A stretch of 64,000 nucleotides of DNA from Pelomonas sp937871895. Its GTDB lineage: Bacteria; Pseudomonadota; Gammaproteobacteria; Burkholderiales; Burkholderiaceae_C. Within the stretch, counting starts at the first letter, position 1. Each line of letters begins with the position of its first letter. The position numbers were made by a program, and so were the translations under genes. The DNA lies in NCBI RefSeq assembly GCF_046348265.1, contig NZ_JAXMEO010000006.1; one strand, 5' to 3'. Below are positions 1 to 9,092 of the stretch, in pieces. The notes under the pieces were generated by a model that was not told where the DNA came from, made no database searches, and saw only the letters and a program-made list of their open reading frames with translations.

Positions 1-2
1 GA

Positions 3-434
3 ACGGCGGTCATGGAAACGCGGGTAACGCGCGCCGACGTTGGCCGATGGCTGGCGTTGAAGCCGCTTCGGGTGCTGGATCTGCGCGAGCTCCCGGCGGT
101 CCCGGGCTTGTTTTCAGAAGTCGGGCGCCAGCGGCGCCTGGTGCTTCGATTCCTGCACGCTTTTGCCGCCGACGTCATGAAGCCGGTCGAGCGTGATGAG
201 CGCGTGCACATCGACTATCTGCCGCCCCAGGTGGTGACCGAGTTCCTGCGCGACTTTGCTTTCCCTGGCGGCCGACTGGACGGTATCGCCTATGGCAGCA
301 CGGTGCATAGGCAGGGCTGGAACGTCGTCCTCTTTGCAGAGCCTGTGCATCTCGGCTTGCAGGAATCCAACTGGCGAAAGGTGGACCCTTGGTTGAGATT
401 TGACGGCGCATCAGCGTTCAGTACGGAAAGCTGA
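3..434 (+). CDS. RES-domain protein, 3' part (5' end outside window)
   Basis: The reading frame is open to the left edge, so this is the C-terminal about 143 residues of a longer protein; the ATG at position 12 is probably internal. The core HIDYLPPQVVTEFLRDF, then DGIAYGS and GWNVVLFAEP, fits the C-terminal half of RES domains (Y-x-P-T-Q-x-x-E, G-I-x-Y-S, N-x-V-L-F). RES proteins are either NAD+-consuming toxins of RES-Xre toxin-antitoxin pairs or longer HEPN-RES proteins. The preceding LDLRELPAVPGLF segment suggests the longer type (inference). No antitoxin gene follows; the next gene is convergent. The family is fairly secure, the function is not. Confidence 0.6.
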   Translation, partial: TAVMETRVTRADVGRWLALKPLRVLDLRELPAVPGLFSEVGRQRRLVLRFLHAFAADVMKPVERDERVHIDYLPPQVVTEFLRDFAFPGGRLDGIAYGSTVHRQGWNVVLFAEPVHLGLQESNWRKVDPWLRFDGASAFSTES

Positions 435-482
435 AGCGGCTTTTGCGGCGAGCGAGGCTGCCGCACCTTGTAGCTTGGCGCG

Positions 483-1400
483 CTAACCATAAAAGTCTGC
501 TTCCCCCGGAGGTCTCGACTTGAAGCGCTTGTGCAGCCAGAAGTATTGATGGGGTTGGCGCCGGACCTGGGCTTCAATGACGGCATTCATGCGCGCCGAA
601 TCCGCAGCGGCGTCGGTGGTCGGGAAGTTGTCCAGCGCAGGCTCAATGACCAAGGTGTAGCCGGCAGCCTCGCGCCGTGGGTAGCAAGGCAGTACTGCCG
701 CGCCAGCGACCATGGCCATCCGTGAGAGGCCGGTGATGGTTGCGGCGTTCACACCGAAGAAGGGTACGAAAACTGAGTCGCGGTGCCCGAAATCCTGGTC
801 GGGCAGGTAGTACAGCCGGTAGCCGTCCCGCAGCGCGCGAATGACGGCGCGTGTGCCTTGCTGTCGCGAGAAGATGATGCCGGTACCCAGCCGGAGCCGG
901 CGGGTTCGGAAGAACTCGTCCAGCCAGGGGTCCTTTTGGCGCGAGTAGATGCTGACGAGTTCCGTCTCTAGCGACACGCGCAGGCCGGCCAGGTCCAACC
1001 CGGTGAAGTGCGGCATCATCAAAATCACCGGCCTGCCTTCGTGCTGTTTCAGATGCTCCAGGCCTTCGATGCTCATCAGGCGCCGCAGGCGTTCGGGCGA
1101 TGCAAACCAGCAGTACCCGTACTCCAACAGCATCTGAACCATGGCGACGAAGTGGCGCCGAAGCAGCCGGGAGCGGTCGGCCTCGGTCCAGTCAGGCAGG
1201 CAACGTCTGAGGTTCACTCGACCAATGTGGCGTCGGGAGGACGGGATCGAAGCGATGAGGTGGCCAACGAGCCAGCCCAGGGCCGAAATCGCCTTGAACG
1301 GTAGCCAGCTCAACAGCCAAACACAGGCAACGGTCGCTTTGAAGAACACTGAAGGACTCTTGTAGCTATGCAGATGCGGATCAGCGCTGAGCCGGCACAA
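483..1400 (-). CDS. LpxL/HtrB-like lysophospholipid acyltransferase
   Basis: A 305-residue protein with a hydrophobic N-terminal segment (about residues 20-50) that would anchor it in the inner membrane. The acyltransferase motif HFTGLD (His131 to Asp136, H-x4-D) and the downstream QDFG and FVPFFG blocks are typical of Kdo2-lipid A lauroyl/myristoyl transferases, which add secondary acyl chains to lipid A. Length matches the family (about 290-310). The GTG in the VFFKATVACVWLL segment could be the true start, shortening the cytoplasmic tail by about 17 residues. It stands alone on the minus strand, convergent with the RES gene. It could instead acylate another lipid, such as an ornithine lipid; homology is clear, substrate is inferred. 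Confidence 0.8.
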   Translation of the reverse strand: MCRLSADPHLHSYKSPSVFFKATVACVWLLSWLPFKAISALGWLVGHLIASIPSSRRHIGRVNLRRCLPDWTEADRSRLLRRHFVAMVQMLLEYGYCWFASPERLRRLMSIEGLEHLKQHEGRPVILMMPHFTGLDLAGLRVSLETELVSIYSRQKDPWLDEFFRTRRLRLGTGIIFSRQQGTRAVIRALRDGYRLYYLPDQDFGHRDSVFVPFFGVNAATITGLSRMAMVAGAAVLPCYPRREAAGYTLVIEPALDNFPTTDAAADSARMNAVIEAQVRRQPHQYFWLHKRFKSRPPGEADFYG

Positions 1401-1407
1401 AACCGGA

Positions 1408-1491
1408 GGTCAACGCTGTGTGAGGCGGCCGTCCGCGTGGAAATGGGTGGTCAACGTTGTTCTCAGTGCGCCAGCGGGGGTCAACGCTGTG
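1408..1491 (+). repeat. Three direct copies of GGTCAACG(C/T)TGT
   Basis: Copies start at 1408 (GGTCAACGCTGTG), 1449 (GGTCAACGTTGT) and 1479 (GGTCAACGCTGTG), spaced 41 and 30 bp apart. The third is part of a CAGCG...CGCTG hairpin. Function unknown. Confidence 0.5.
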
Positions 1492-1635
1492 CGGACTGCC
1501 GACGGCGTGCAGGTCTGCGCGACGGGGCCGGCGCTGAGGACAGGTCTGTGCCACAGTGCCAACCAGCTCACCGGGCCGTACGCTAACGTTGGGCGAAACG
1601 GCCACAAGTAGGTGAAGGTTGGACAGGACGACCAC

Positions 1636-1683
1636 GCCCAACGTTGCTGTCATATCGGCGGCCACCGCCGGTAAACGTTGGGC
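1636..1683 (+). repeat. attC-like hairpin (possible integron cassette remnant)
   Basis: GCCCAAC at 1636-1642 matches the attC R'' core (RYYYAAC) and GTTGGGC at 1677-1683 matches the R' core (GTTRRRY). The outer arms pair over 10 bp, and an inner CGGCGG-CCA-CCGCCG stem sits between them. A second AACGTTGGGCG lies at 1585-1595. At 48 bp it is shorter than usual attC sites (57 or more), so it may be degenerate or an unrelated palindrome. Confidence 0.3.
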
Positions 1684-1814
1684 GACGGATCCAAGGCCCC
1701 CACGGCGCATCATCAGGCGGCTCCGCCGGAGGACATCGGTACAGGGATCACGTTGTCCAGCCAGCCACACCACGCTGACGGCGACACGCATCAAGACGCG
1801 ACTCCCGCCGGCCC

Positions 1815-1860
1815 TTTGTTATTTAACATAATGCACATTGTAGATAATACAATCCGACGT
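1815..1860 (+). promoter_or_regulatory. Putative xth promoter/operator
   Basis: An AT-rich island in GC-rich surroundings. TTAACA (1823-1828) followed 16 bp later by TAATAC (1845-1850) could be a sigma-70 promoter. The same bases hold a perfect inverted repeat, ATTGTA-GATAA-TACAAT (1837-1853), that could bind a regulator. Both readings are inference. Confidence 0.4.
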
Positions 1861-1919
1861 CCCAGCCCACACATGGCTCTACTATCGCCGACCTCGCAGA
1901 CCGGTCCCGCGTCACGCCC

Positions 1920-2687
1920 ATGAAACTCGCCACCTGGAACGTCAATTCGCTGGCCGTGCGCCTGCCTCAAGTCATGGAATGGCTGGCTGCCAATCCCGTG
2001 GACGCCCTGGTCTTGCAGGAGACCAAGCTGACCGACGACAAGTTCCCGACCTCGGACTTCGGGGCGGCCGGCTGGCAAGTGCAGTGGTTCGGGCAGAAGA
2101 CCTACAACGGCGTCGCGCTCATCAGCCGTGAAGTCGCCTCGGCCATCCAGAAGAACATCCCCGGCTTTGCCGACGAGCAGGCGCGCGTGATCGCCGGAAC
2201 CGTGGCGGGCGTGCGCGTCGTCGGCGGCTACTTTCCGAACGGCCAGGCACCGGACAGCGACAAGTTCGTCTACAAGATGCGCTGGCTGGACGCGCTGCAT
2301 GACTGGCTGGCTGCTGAGCTGCAAGCGCATCCAAACCTGGTGCTGATGGGCGACTTCAATGTGGCGCCCGAAGACCGCGACGTCTATGACCCAGTCGCCT
2401 GGGCAGGCCAAATCCACTGCACGCCCGAAGAGCGCGCCCAGTTCCAGCGCCTCGTTGCACTGGGTTTGGTGGACGCCTTTCGGCTCTTTGATCAGCCCCC
2501 GAAGTCCTGGAGCTGGTGGGACTACCGCAACCTGGCCTTCCGCAAGAACCAGGGGCTGCGCATTGACCACATCCTCGTCAGCGAGGCGCTGCGTGGCCGC
2601 GTGCGCGCTTGCAGCATCGACAAGCTGCCGCGCAAGAACGAGAGGCCCAGTGACCATGCGCCCGTGGTCGTTGAGCTGAGCGACTGA
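1920..2687 (+). CDS. xth: Exodeoxyribonuclease III
   Basis: A 255-residue EEP-fold nuclease acting at abasic sites and as a 3'-5' exonuclease in base excision repair. Visible motifs are WNVNS at the N-terminus, LQETK with catalytic Glu34, NGVALIS, GDFNVAP with Asp145 and Asn147, RIDHI, and SDHAPV with Asp245-His246. Length matches ExoIII/ExoA enzymes (250-270). It is monocistronic behind an AT-rich promoter region. The ATG at 1920 starts directly with the conserved MKLATWNVNS. Family assignment is secure; several paralogues exist in Burkholderiales and which one this is cannot be told. Confidence 0.95.
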   Translation: MKLATWNVNSLAVRLPQVMEWLAANPVDALVLQETKLTDDKFPTSDFGAAGWQVQWFGQKTYNGVALISREVASAIQKNIPGFADEQARVIAGTVAGVRVVGGYFPNGQAPDSDKFVYKMRWLDALHDWLAAELQAHPNLVLMGDFNVAPEDRDVYDPVAWAGQIHCTPEERAQFQRLVALGLVDAFRLFDQPPKSWSWWDYRNLAFRKNQGLRIDHILVSEALRGRVRACSIDKLPRKNERPSDHAPVVVELSD

Positions 2688-2769
2688 GGGCCTCTCGCCG
2701 CGCCCGGTGAATCCGGGCATAGTGAATGCACCCGGATCGCCACTCGCAAGGCGTACGAGGAGGGAAGGC

Positions 2770-3225
2770 ATGCGACTGAATCTGCCGGTCACGGATCAGG
2801 AGTTCTCAATTCCTGCAGGCGCCGCGTTGGTGTCATGCACGGATCTGCAAGGCCGGATCGTGCACGCCAATGCCACCTTCGTCGCCGTCAGTGGTTACAG
2901 CCGTGACGAGCTGATGGGGCAGCCGCACAACCTGCTGCGCCACCCCGACATGCCGGCCGAGGGCTACCGCGACCTGTGGGACACCATCCAAAGCGGGCGG
3001 CCCTGGTCGGGCGTGGTCAAGAACCGGCGCAAAAACGGCGACTACTACTGGGTACTGGCCAATGTCTCGCCGCTGCTGCGGGACGGGCAGCCGGTGGGCT
3101 ATGTGTCAGTGCGCACGGTGCCCACACGCGATCAGGTGGCGGGCGCGTCGGCGCTGTACGCCCGTATGCAGGACGAGGCCCGCGAAGGCCGCCCCGCATC
3201 CGGCTGCGGGCCGGAGCGGTGTTGA
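2770..3225 (+). CDS. PAS sensor half of an Aer-type chemoreceptor (frameshifted)
   Basis: 151 residues starting at an ATG with a strong Shine-Dalgarno (GAGGAGGG). The protein is a PAS domain of the aerotaxis-receptor type: MRLNLPVTDQEF, then SGYSRDELMGQPHNLLRHPD and VKNRRKNGDYYWV, the segments that in Aer bind FAD. In the family these residues continue directly into membrane and signalling domains on one polypeptide. Here the frame ends at TGA 3223-3225, while the family-like continuation RIRLRAGAVLMPGLMGW is in the -1 frame. The switch falls at CCCC (3192-3195); one extra C would restore a single 541-residue receptor. It is either a real mutation, an assembly error, or a truly split pair. 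Confidence 0.85.
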   Translation: MRLNLPVTDQEFSIPAGAALVSCTDLQGRIVHANATFVAVSGYSRDELMGQPHNLLRHPDMPAEGYRDLWDTIQSGRPWSGVVKNRRKNGDYYWVLANVSPLLRDGQPVGYVSVRTVPTRDQVAGASALYARMQDEAREGRPASGCGPERC

Positions 3226-4394
3226 TGCCGGGCCTGATGGGCTGGCTGCGGCGTCTGCACATGGACCGGCCCTGGCTGACCGAGTGGCCAGCCTACATGG
3301 TTGGCGTGGGCGGCGGGGCGGCGGCCTGGGCGATGGGCGGGTGGCCGGGCCTGATCGGTGGCGGGGCGCTGCTGGCTGCCCTGCTCTCTCACCTGCGCAA
3401 TTACCGGGCGCGCGCGGCGCTGAACGCGGTGATGCGCTTTGCCAATGTGTTGGCCGCCGGCGACTTGACGCAACCCCTGCAGCGCTCACAGGTGCCCATG
3501 ATGGAACCGTTGGAAACGGCACTGGCGCAAGTGGCCGTGAACCTGCGCGCCATGATCCGCGACACGCGCGACGAGCTGGAGGCCTTCCGGGCATTGGCCA
3601 ACAGCCTGGCGGCAGACAGCCAGCAGTTGGAGGCACGCACCCACAAACAGGCTGAGCAACTTGGTGCGGCTACGGCCAGTGTCGAGAGCATTGCCGAGAC
3701 CACGCGCAGCACGTCCAGCGAGGCCCATGCCGCGCGCGATCTGGCTGGCGAGCTGCGTCAGGTTTCTGACCAAAGCGCCCAGGTCGTGCATTCGGTGACA
3801 GACACCATGGGCGGCATCGCGCAGTCCTCGTCGCGGATTGGCGAGATCGTGCAGTTGATCGACAGCATCGCCTTCCAGACCAATCTGCTGGCTCTGAACG
3901 CTGCGGTGGAGTCCGCGCGGGCGGGCGAGCATGGCAAGGGCTTTGCGGTGGTGGCGGGCGAGGTACGTGCGCTGGCTCAGCGCAGCTCGGTGGCGGCGCG
4001 CGAGATCAAGAAGCTGATCGACGAATCCTCGTCGCGCGTGGGCGTTGGCCTGGGACAGACGCAGCAGGCGCGACAAAGCATTGACGCGACCCTGGCCCAA
4101 GTGGAAGCGTTCCGCGCCCGCGTGGACGACATCGACCGTCGCACGCAGGCGCAGTTGCAGGGTGTGTCCCAGGTGCTGGATTCGATGTCCGAGATGGACC
4201 AGATCACCCAGCAGAACGCCGCCCTTGTGGAGGAGCTGGCGCGCTCGGCCCGCAGCATGCAGGGCGACACCGAGATCGTGGCCGATGCGCTGAGGCTCTT
4301 CAGGCTGGACGACGCCGACACCCAGGCCATGCCGGACGCCGTGGACCTGCGCAAAGCCGCCAAGGCGCGTCGTGGCGACACCCACACCGACTGA
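3225..4394 (+). CDS. Membrane and signalling half of an Aer-type chemoreceptor
   Basis: 389 residues from ATG 3225, which overlaps the preceding TGA by one base. Two hydrophobic segments (about residues 20-60) are followed by a HAMP-like linker and an MCP signalling domain. The conserved hairpin tip IAFQTNLLALNAAVESARAG is followed by GEHGKGFAVVAGEVRALAQRS, then a coiled coil with ITQQNAALVEELA. This part relays signals to CheA/CheW. The overlap would allow coupled translation, so PAS and signalling proteins could be made separately, but the family precedent is one chain. Without the PAS domain it has no obvious sensor. It ends with a short polar tail and no pentapeptide methyltransferase tether is evident. 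Confidence 0.85.
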   Translation: MPGLMGWLRRLHMDRPWLTEWPAYMVGVGGGAAAWAMGGWPGLIGGGALLAALLSHLRNYRARAALNAVMRFANVLAAGDLTQPLQRSQVPMMEPLETALAQVAVNLRAMIRDTRDELEAFRALANSLAADSQQLEARTHKQAEQLGAATASVESIAETTRSTSSEAHAARDLAGELRQVSDQSAQVVHSVTDTMGGIAQSSSRIGEIVQLIDSIAFQTNLLALNAAVESARAGEHGKGFAVVAGEVRALAQRSSVAAREIKKLIDESSSRVGVGLGQTQQARQSIDATLAQVEAFRARVDDIDRRTQAQLQGVSQVLDSMSEMDQITQQNAALVEELARSARSMQGDTEIVADALRLFRLDDADTQAMPDAVDLRKAAKARRGDTHTD

Positions 4395-4474
4395 AGGGTC
4401 GTGTCGCCTTGGCAGCAGCGGAGCAGCGGGCGCCCGCCCTACAGTGCCGCCCTCCCCTGGCTTCGCTCACCTCC

Positions 4475-5002
4475 ATGTCTGACGACACCCTGCAACGCTG
4501 GCTCGCTGAAGAAGCCGAGGTCCGGCAACGGCTGCAAACCGAAGCGGGCCTGGCCACGCGCAGCCAGATCGAGGGCCTGACCGGCCTGCAGCAGATGCAG
4601 GCCATGCTGTCGGGGCAGCTCCCGCCGCCACCGATTTCGCAGACGCTGGATTTCACCTTGATGTCGGTGAGCGATGGCGAGGCGGTGTTCCAAGGCCGGC
4701 CGCTGTTCCGGCACTACAACCCCTTGGGCACTGTGCATGGCGGCTGGTTTGCCACCTTGCTGGATTCGGCCCTGGGCTGCGCCGTGCACACCACCATGCC
4801 GGTGGGCCGGGCGTACACGACGCTGGAGTTCAAGGTGAACCTGGTGCGTGCGCTGACCGAGAAGGTGCCCGCCGTGCGCGCCGTGGGCCGCGTGCTGCAT
4901 CGGGGTCGGCAGGTGTCCACCGCCGAGGCCAATCTGGTGGGCCACGACGGCACGCTTTACGCGCACGCCAGCACGACGTGCATCGTGTTCGACGCCAGGT
5001 GA
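4475..5002 (+). CDS. PaaI-family hotdog thioesterase
   Basis: 175 residues from ATG 4475 (an upstream in-frame start would add 22 poorly conserved residues). The hotdog core carries NPLGTVHGGWFATLLDSALG, with the HGG-x-x-x-x-x-x-D/E pattern of PaaI/YbgC-type acyl-CoA thioesterases, followed by GRAYTTLEFKVNLVRAL, the central strand pattern. Such enzymes hydrolyse acyl-CoA thioesters, often aromatic ones. A helical N-terminal extension of about 45 residues (DDTLQRWLAEEAEVRQRL) precedes the domain. It lies 80 bp after the chemoreceptor and is convergent with eda. Substrate unknown. Confidence 0.85.
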   Translation: MSDDTLQRWLAEEAEVRQRLQTEAGLATRSQIEGLTGLQQMQAMLSGQLPPPPISQTLDFTLMSVSDGEAVFQGRPLFRHYNPLGTVHGGWFATLLDSALGCAVHTTMPVGRAYTTLEFKVNLVRALTEKVPAVRAVGRVLHRGRQVSTAEANLVGHDGTLYAHASTTCIVFDAR

Positions 5003-5016
5003 ATGGAGCCCCCGGC

Positions 5017-5085
5017 CGGGCGGGTACGCCCGACCGCCCCCCCGGGGGGCGAGGCTGATCGCGACGTCGAGTCGCGCTCAGCCTC
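5017..5085. repeat. Two hairpins between convergent genes
   Basis: A CGGGCG-GGTA-CGCCCG stem at 5017-5032 and a larger imperfect hairpin at 5051-5085 (GAGGCTGA...GCGAC...GTCGC...TCAGCCTC). They lie between the 3' ends of the thioesterase and eda. No T-run follows on either strand, so they are better read as a REP-like or Rho-assisting element than a classical terminator. Confidence 0.55.
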
Positions 5086-5138
5086 CAGCGGGCCGGCTTG
5101 GGGCGGCCCGGCGCTCGGCCCAAAGCGCGGCGGCTAGG

Positions 5139-5762
5139 TTACCCGCGCAGCGCCGCTGCCTCGGCGGCCAGGCGCGTGATGCGGCTCCAGTCCTTGGCAT
5201 CGACGGCATCCTGCGGCGTCAGCCAGGAGCCTCCACAGACCTTGACGTTGGGCAGCTTCAAAAACTGCGGCGCCGTCTCCAGTGAGATGCCGCCGGTGGG
5301 GCAGAAGGCCACGTCGGGGAAGGGCCCCGACAGCGCCTTGAGCAGGTTCACACCGCCCACGGCCACGGCCGGGAAGAGCTTGAGGAAGCCGTAGCCGGCG
5401 TCGTTGGCCACCATCACCTCGGACGCGGTCGAGACGCCTGGCAGCAGCGGCAGCCCCTCGGCCTTGCAGGCGTCGGACAGGCTCTCGGTGAAGCCTGGGC
5501 TGACCGCGAATTGGCAGCCGGCGGCCTTGGCATTGCGGGCATCTTGCGCAGTGCGCAGCGTGCCGGCACCGACGATGGCACCGGGCACCTTGGCCATGGC
5601 TTCCATGGCCTTGAGCGCGACCGGGGTGCGCAGCGTCACTTCCAGCACGCGCACGCCGCCGGCCACCAGGGCCTCGGCCATGGGCACGGCGTCTTCGAGG
5701 CGCTGGATGACGATGACGGGGATGACGGGGCCGTGCTCAGCCAGGGATCGCGTATCGAGCAT
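5139..5762 (-). CDS. eda: KDPG aldolase (2-dehydro-3-deoxy-phosphogluconate aldolase)
   Basis: 207 residues from MLDTRSLAEHGPVIPVIV. It cleaves 2-keto-3-deoxy-6-phosphogluconate to pyruvate and glyceraldehyde-3-phosphate, the last step of the Entner-Doudoroff pathway. VLEVTLRT carries the catalytic Glu41 and GFLKLFPA the Schiff-base Lys128; GAGT, SPGF and PTGGI form the phosphate and substrate loops. An upstream in-frame start would overlap edd, but the ATG at 5762 matches family N-termini. It follows edd by 50 bp and is surely co-transcribed with it. Confidence 0.97.
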   Translation of the reverse strand: MLDTRSLAEHGPVIPVIVIQRLEDAVPMAEALVAGGVRVLEVTLRTPVALKAMEAMAKVPGAIVGAGTLRTAQDARNAKAAGCQFAVSPGFTESLSDACKAEGLPLLPGVSTASEVMVANDAGYGFLKLFPAVAVGGVNLLKALSGPFPDVAFCPTGGISLETAPQFLKLPNVKVCGGSWLTPQDAVDAKDWSRITRLAAEAAALRG

Positions 5763-5812
5763 TGAAAAACCTCTGCTGCTTTCGATGGGGTGTGGGGCGG
5801 GGCTAAGCCGCG

Positions 5813-7642
<1,830 letters not shown>

Positions 7643-7674
7643 GCGGCGCTCCTGTAACCAAAGTCAGAAATCGA

Positions 7675-7689
7675 AGTAACCATATTACA
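7675..7689 (-). promoter_or_regulatory. HexR-like operator upstream of edd-eda
   Basis: On the minus strand this reads TGTAAT-ATG-GTTACT. That is close to the HexR consensus TGTARTNNNAYTACA known for hexose-regulon promoters. It lies 33-47 bp upstream of the edd start codon, where bound repressor could block transcription. Two related 15-mers flank the glucokinase genes at 48242 and 48351. Confidence 0.5.
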
Positions 7690-7764
7690 TTCGCACCCCG
7701 GCCACTGGGTTACCAGCGGGGTACTGTCCGGCGCAGGCGCGGTGCGCCTGACAATTTCGGCACG

Positions 7765-8355
7765 ATGTTGCTCGATCCGACCCGCAGCCAACACCTGCTG
7801 CAGCGCACGCTGCGTGAGTGGGACCAGGCGCAGACCGACCTCTGGTTGTTTGCCTACGGCTCGTTGATCTGGCGCCCGGATTTTGAGCCCGCCGAGTGCC
7901 GACCGGCGAGGGTGGCGGGCTTTCATCGCTGCCTGAAGATGCGCTCCCGCACCAATCGCGGCAGCCCCGCAGAGCCGGGTTTGGTTCTGGCCCTGGTATC
8001 AGGCGGCAGTTGCCGGGGCCTGGCCTATCGGGTGCCGCGCGCTCAAGGTGCGGCGCTGCTGGCCCAACTCTGGCTGCGCGAGATGCCGAACGGCGTCTAT
8101 GAGCCCCGCTGGCTGACGTGCAGCACCCCGGCCGGCCAGGTGCGGGCACTGGCGTTCACGCTGCCTCGGTCGAGCCCCTACTGGACGGGCGAGTTGACCG
8201 ACGCTGAGCTGATCCACATCCTGCGCCATGCCCAGGGCCGCTACGGCACCACGCTGGACTACGTCGAGCGCACCGTTGCCGGGCTGCAAGCGGTGGGCAT
8301 CCGGGACCATGCGCTGGAGCGCATCCTGCGGCTGGCCCGACACCACGGGCTCTAA
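7765..8355 (+). CDS. ChaC-like gamma-glutamylcyclotransferase
   Basis: 196 residues. WLFAYGSLIWRPDFEP is the family's N-terminal Y-G-S-L substrate loop. LREMPNGVYEPRWL contains the glutamate expected to act as general acid/base, and YWTGELTDAEL is the usual downstream block. ChaC enzymes cleave glutathione to 5-oxoproline and Cys-Gly in the cytoplasm; gamma-glutamyl amine substrates are possible for relatives. It is divergent from edd and its last 4 bases overlap the convergent nucleotidyltransferase gene. Assignment to family is firm, substrate is by homology. Confidence 0.9.
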   Translation: MLLDPTRSQHLLQRTLREWDQAQTDLWLFAYGSLIWRPDFEPAECRPARVAGFHRCLKMRSRTNRGSPAEPGLVLALVSGGSCRGLAYRVPRAQGAALLAQLWLREMPNGVYEPRWLTCSTPAGQVRALAFTLPRSSPYWTGELTDAELIHILRHAQGRYGTTLDYVERTVAGLQAVGIRDHALERILRLARHHGL

Positions 8356-8975
8356 CTTGGGCTTGAGCACGGCGCCGCGGCAAGGCGCGAGAAGTCGTCC
8401 TGGGTGTCCACGTCGAAAAGCACGCCGGGGTCGTCGACCGGAATGCCCTGCGCGCCGAACCGTGCGACCACGCGGCGTGCGCCTTCGTCGCCCTCGAGCG
8501 CGAGCAACTCGGTGAACATTTCGGTGCCAAAGCCCACCGGGTGGCCTTGCCGGCCACGGTACTCGGCAAAGCAAACGGGGTATCGCGCCAGGCCCTCGGC
8601 CACGGCCACCATGGTGGTGGGTTGCACCAGGGGCATGTCGCCCGGCAGGATCAACCAGCCGTCGGCGTCGCCCGCTGCCGCCACGCCGGCCGCGATGGAG
8701 TGGCCCATGCCTTGCGGCACGGCGTGCCCGCGCGCGTCCGTGGCCGGCAGCACGACCAGGTCGCGCCGGGCCACCCAGCGCTGCACCACGGGTTCGATCA
8801 ACTGGCTGGCCACCACCACCACCCGCAGCTGCGACTCAAGCGCGTGTCGCAGCGTGCGCGACAGGACGGTGTCGCCCGCATCCGAAATGGGTTGCATCAG
8901 CTTGTGCTCGTGGCCTTTGAACCGATGCCCGTGACCAGCTGCTAACAGCACAATGGCGCGGTTTCCCTGGGTCAT
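8352..8975 (-). CDS. MobA/MocA-like nucleotidyltransferase
   Basis: 207 residues beginning with IVLLAAGHGHRFKGHEHKLM, the nucleotide-binding L-A-A-G-x-G-x-R...K motif of NTP_transf_3 enzymes. ILPGDMPLVQP is the metal-binding loop and GHPVGFG the conserved later block. The family includes the CTP/GTP:molybdopterin transferases MocA and MobA, which finish molybdenum cofactors. No molybdoenzyme or xdhC gene is adjacent, so cofactor identity remains open. The 3' end overlaps the ChaC gene by 4 bases (convergent); the 5' end is divergent from pdxH. Confidence 0.8.
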   Translation of the reverse strand: MTQGNRAIVLLAAGHGHRFKGHEHKLMQPISDAGDTVLSRTLRHALESQLRVVVVASQLIEPVVQRWVARRDLVVLPATDARGHAVPQGMGHSIAAGVAAAGDADGWLILPGDMPLVQPTTMVAVAEGLARYPVCFAEYRGRQGHPVGFGTEMFTELLALEGDEGARRVVARFGAQGIPVDDPGVLFDVDTQDDFSRLAAAPCSSPS

Positions 8976-9092
8976 GCTTCACCTCACCGGCTTGCGCCGG
9001 GCCTGCCTCTTCAGAGGGAGCATCGGCGGGCGGCCCTGCAAAGTTAACTGGGATGTGTACTTAGGGTGTCGCCCGTCCCTGATACTGGCCCC

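Larger units (their letters stand above)
1401..1919. other. Gene-free interval with short repeats and an AT-rich 3' end
   Basis: About 520 bases between the acyltransferase and xth with no convincing gene. Short reading frames exist on both strands but show no recognisable domain, no ribosome-binding site and compositionally biased products. The left two thirds is GC-rich and carries three copies of GGTCAACG(C/T)TGT and three copies of the ACGTTGGGCG palindromic core. The last 100 bases are distinctly AT-rich and look like the xth promoter region. Confidence 0.6.

Noticed and set aside
1381..1794. 137-codon minus-strand frame in the gene-free stretch before xth
   Set aside because: No family resemblance, no ribosome-binding site, and competing frames on both strands of similar length; repeats rather than coding explain the sequence better.
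3192..3195. CCCC tract as a phase-variable repeat
   Set aside because: Four bases are too short for typical slipped-strand switching. Kept as the site of the frameshift but not called a contingency locus.
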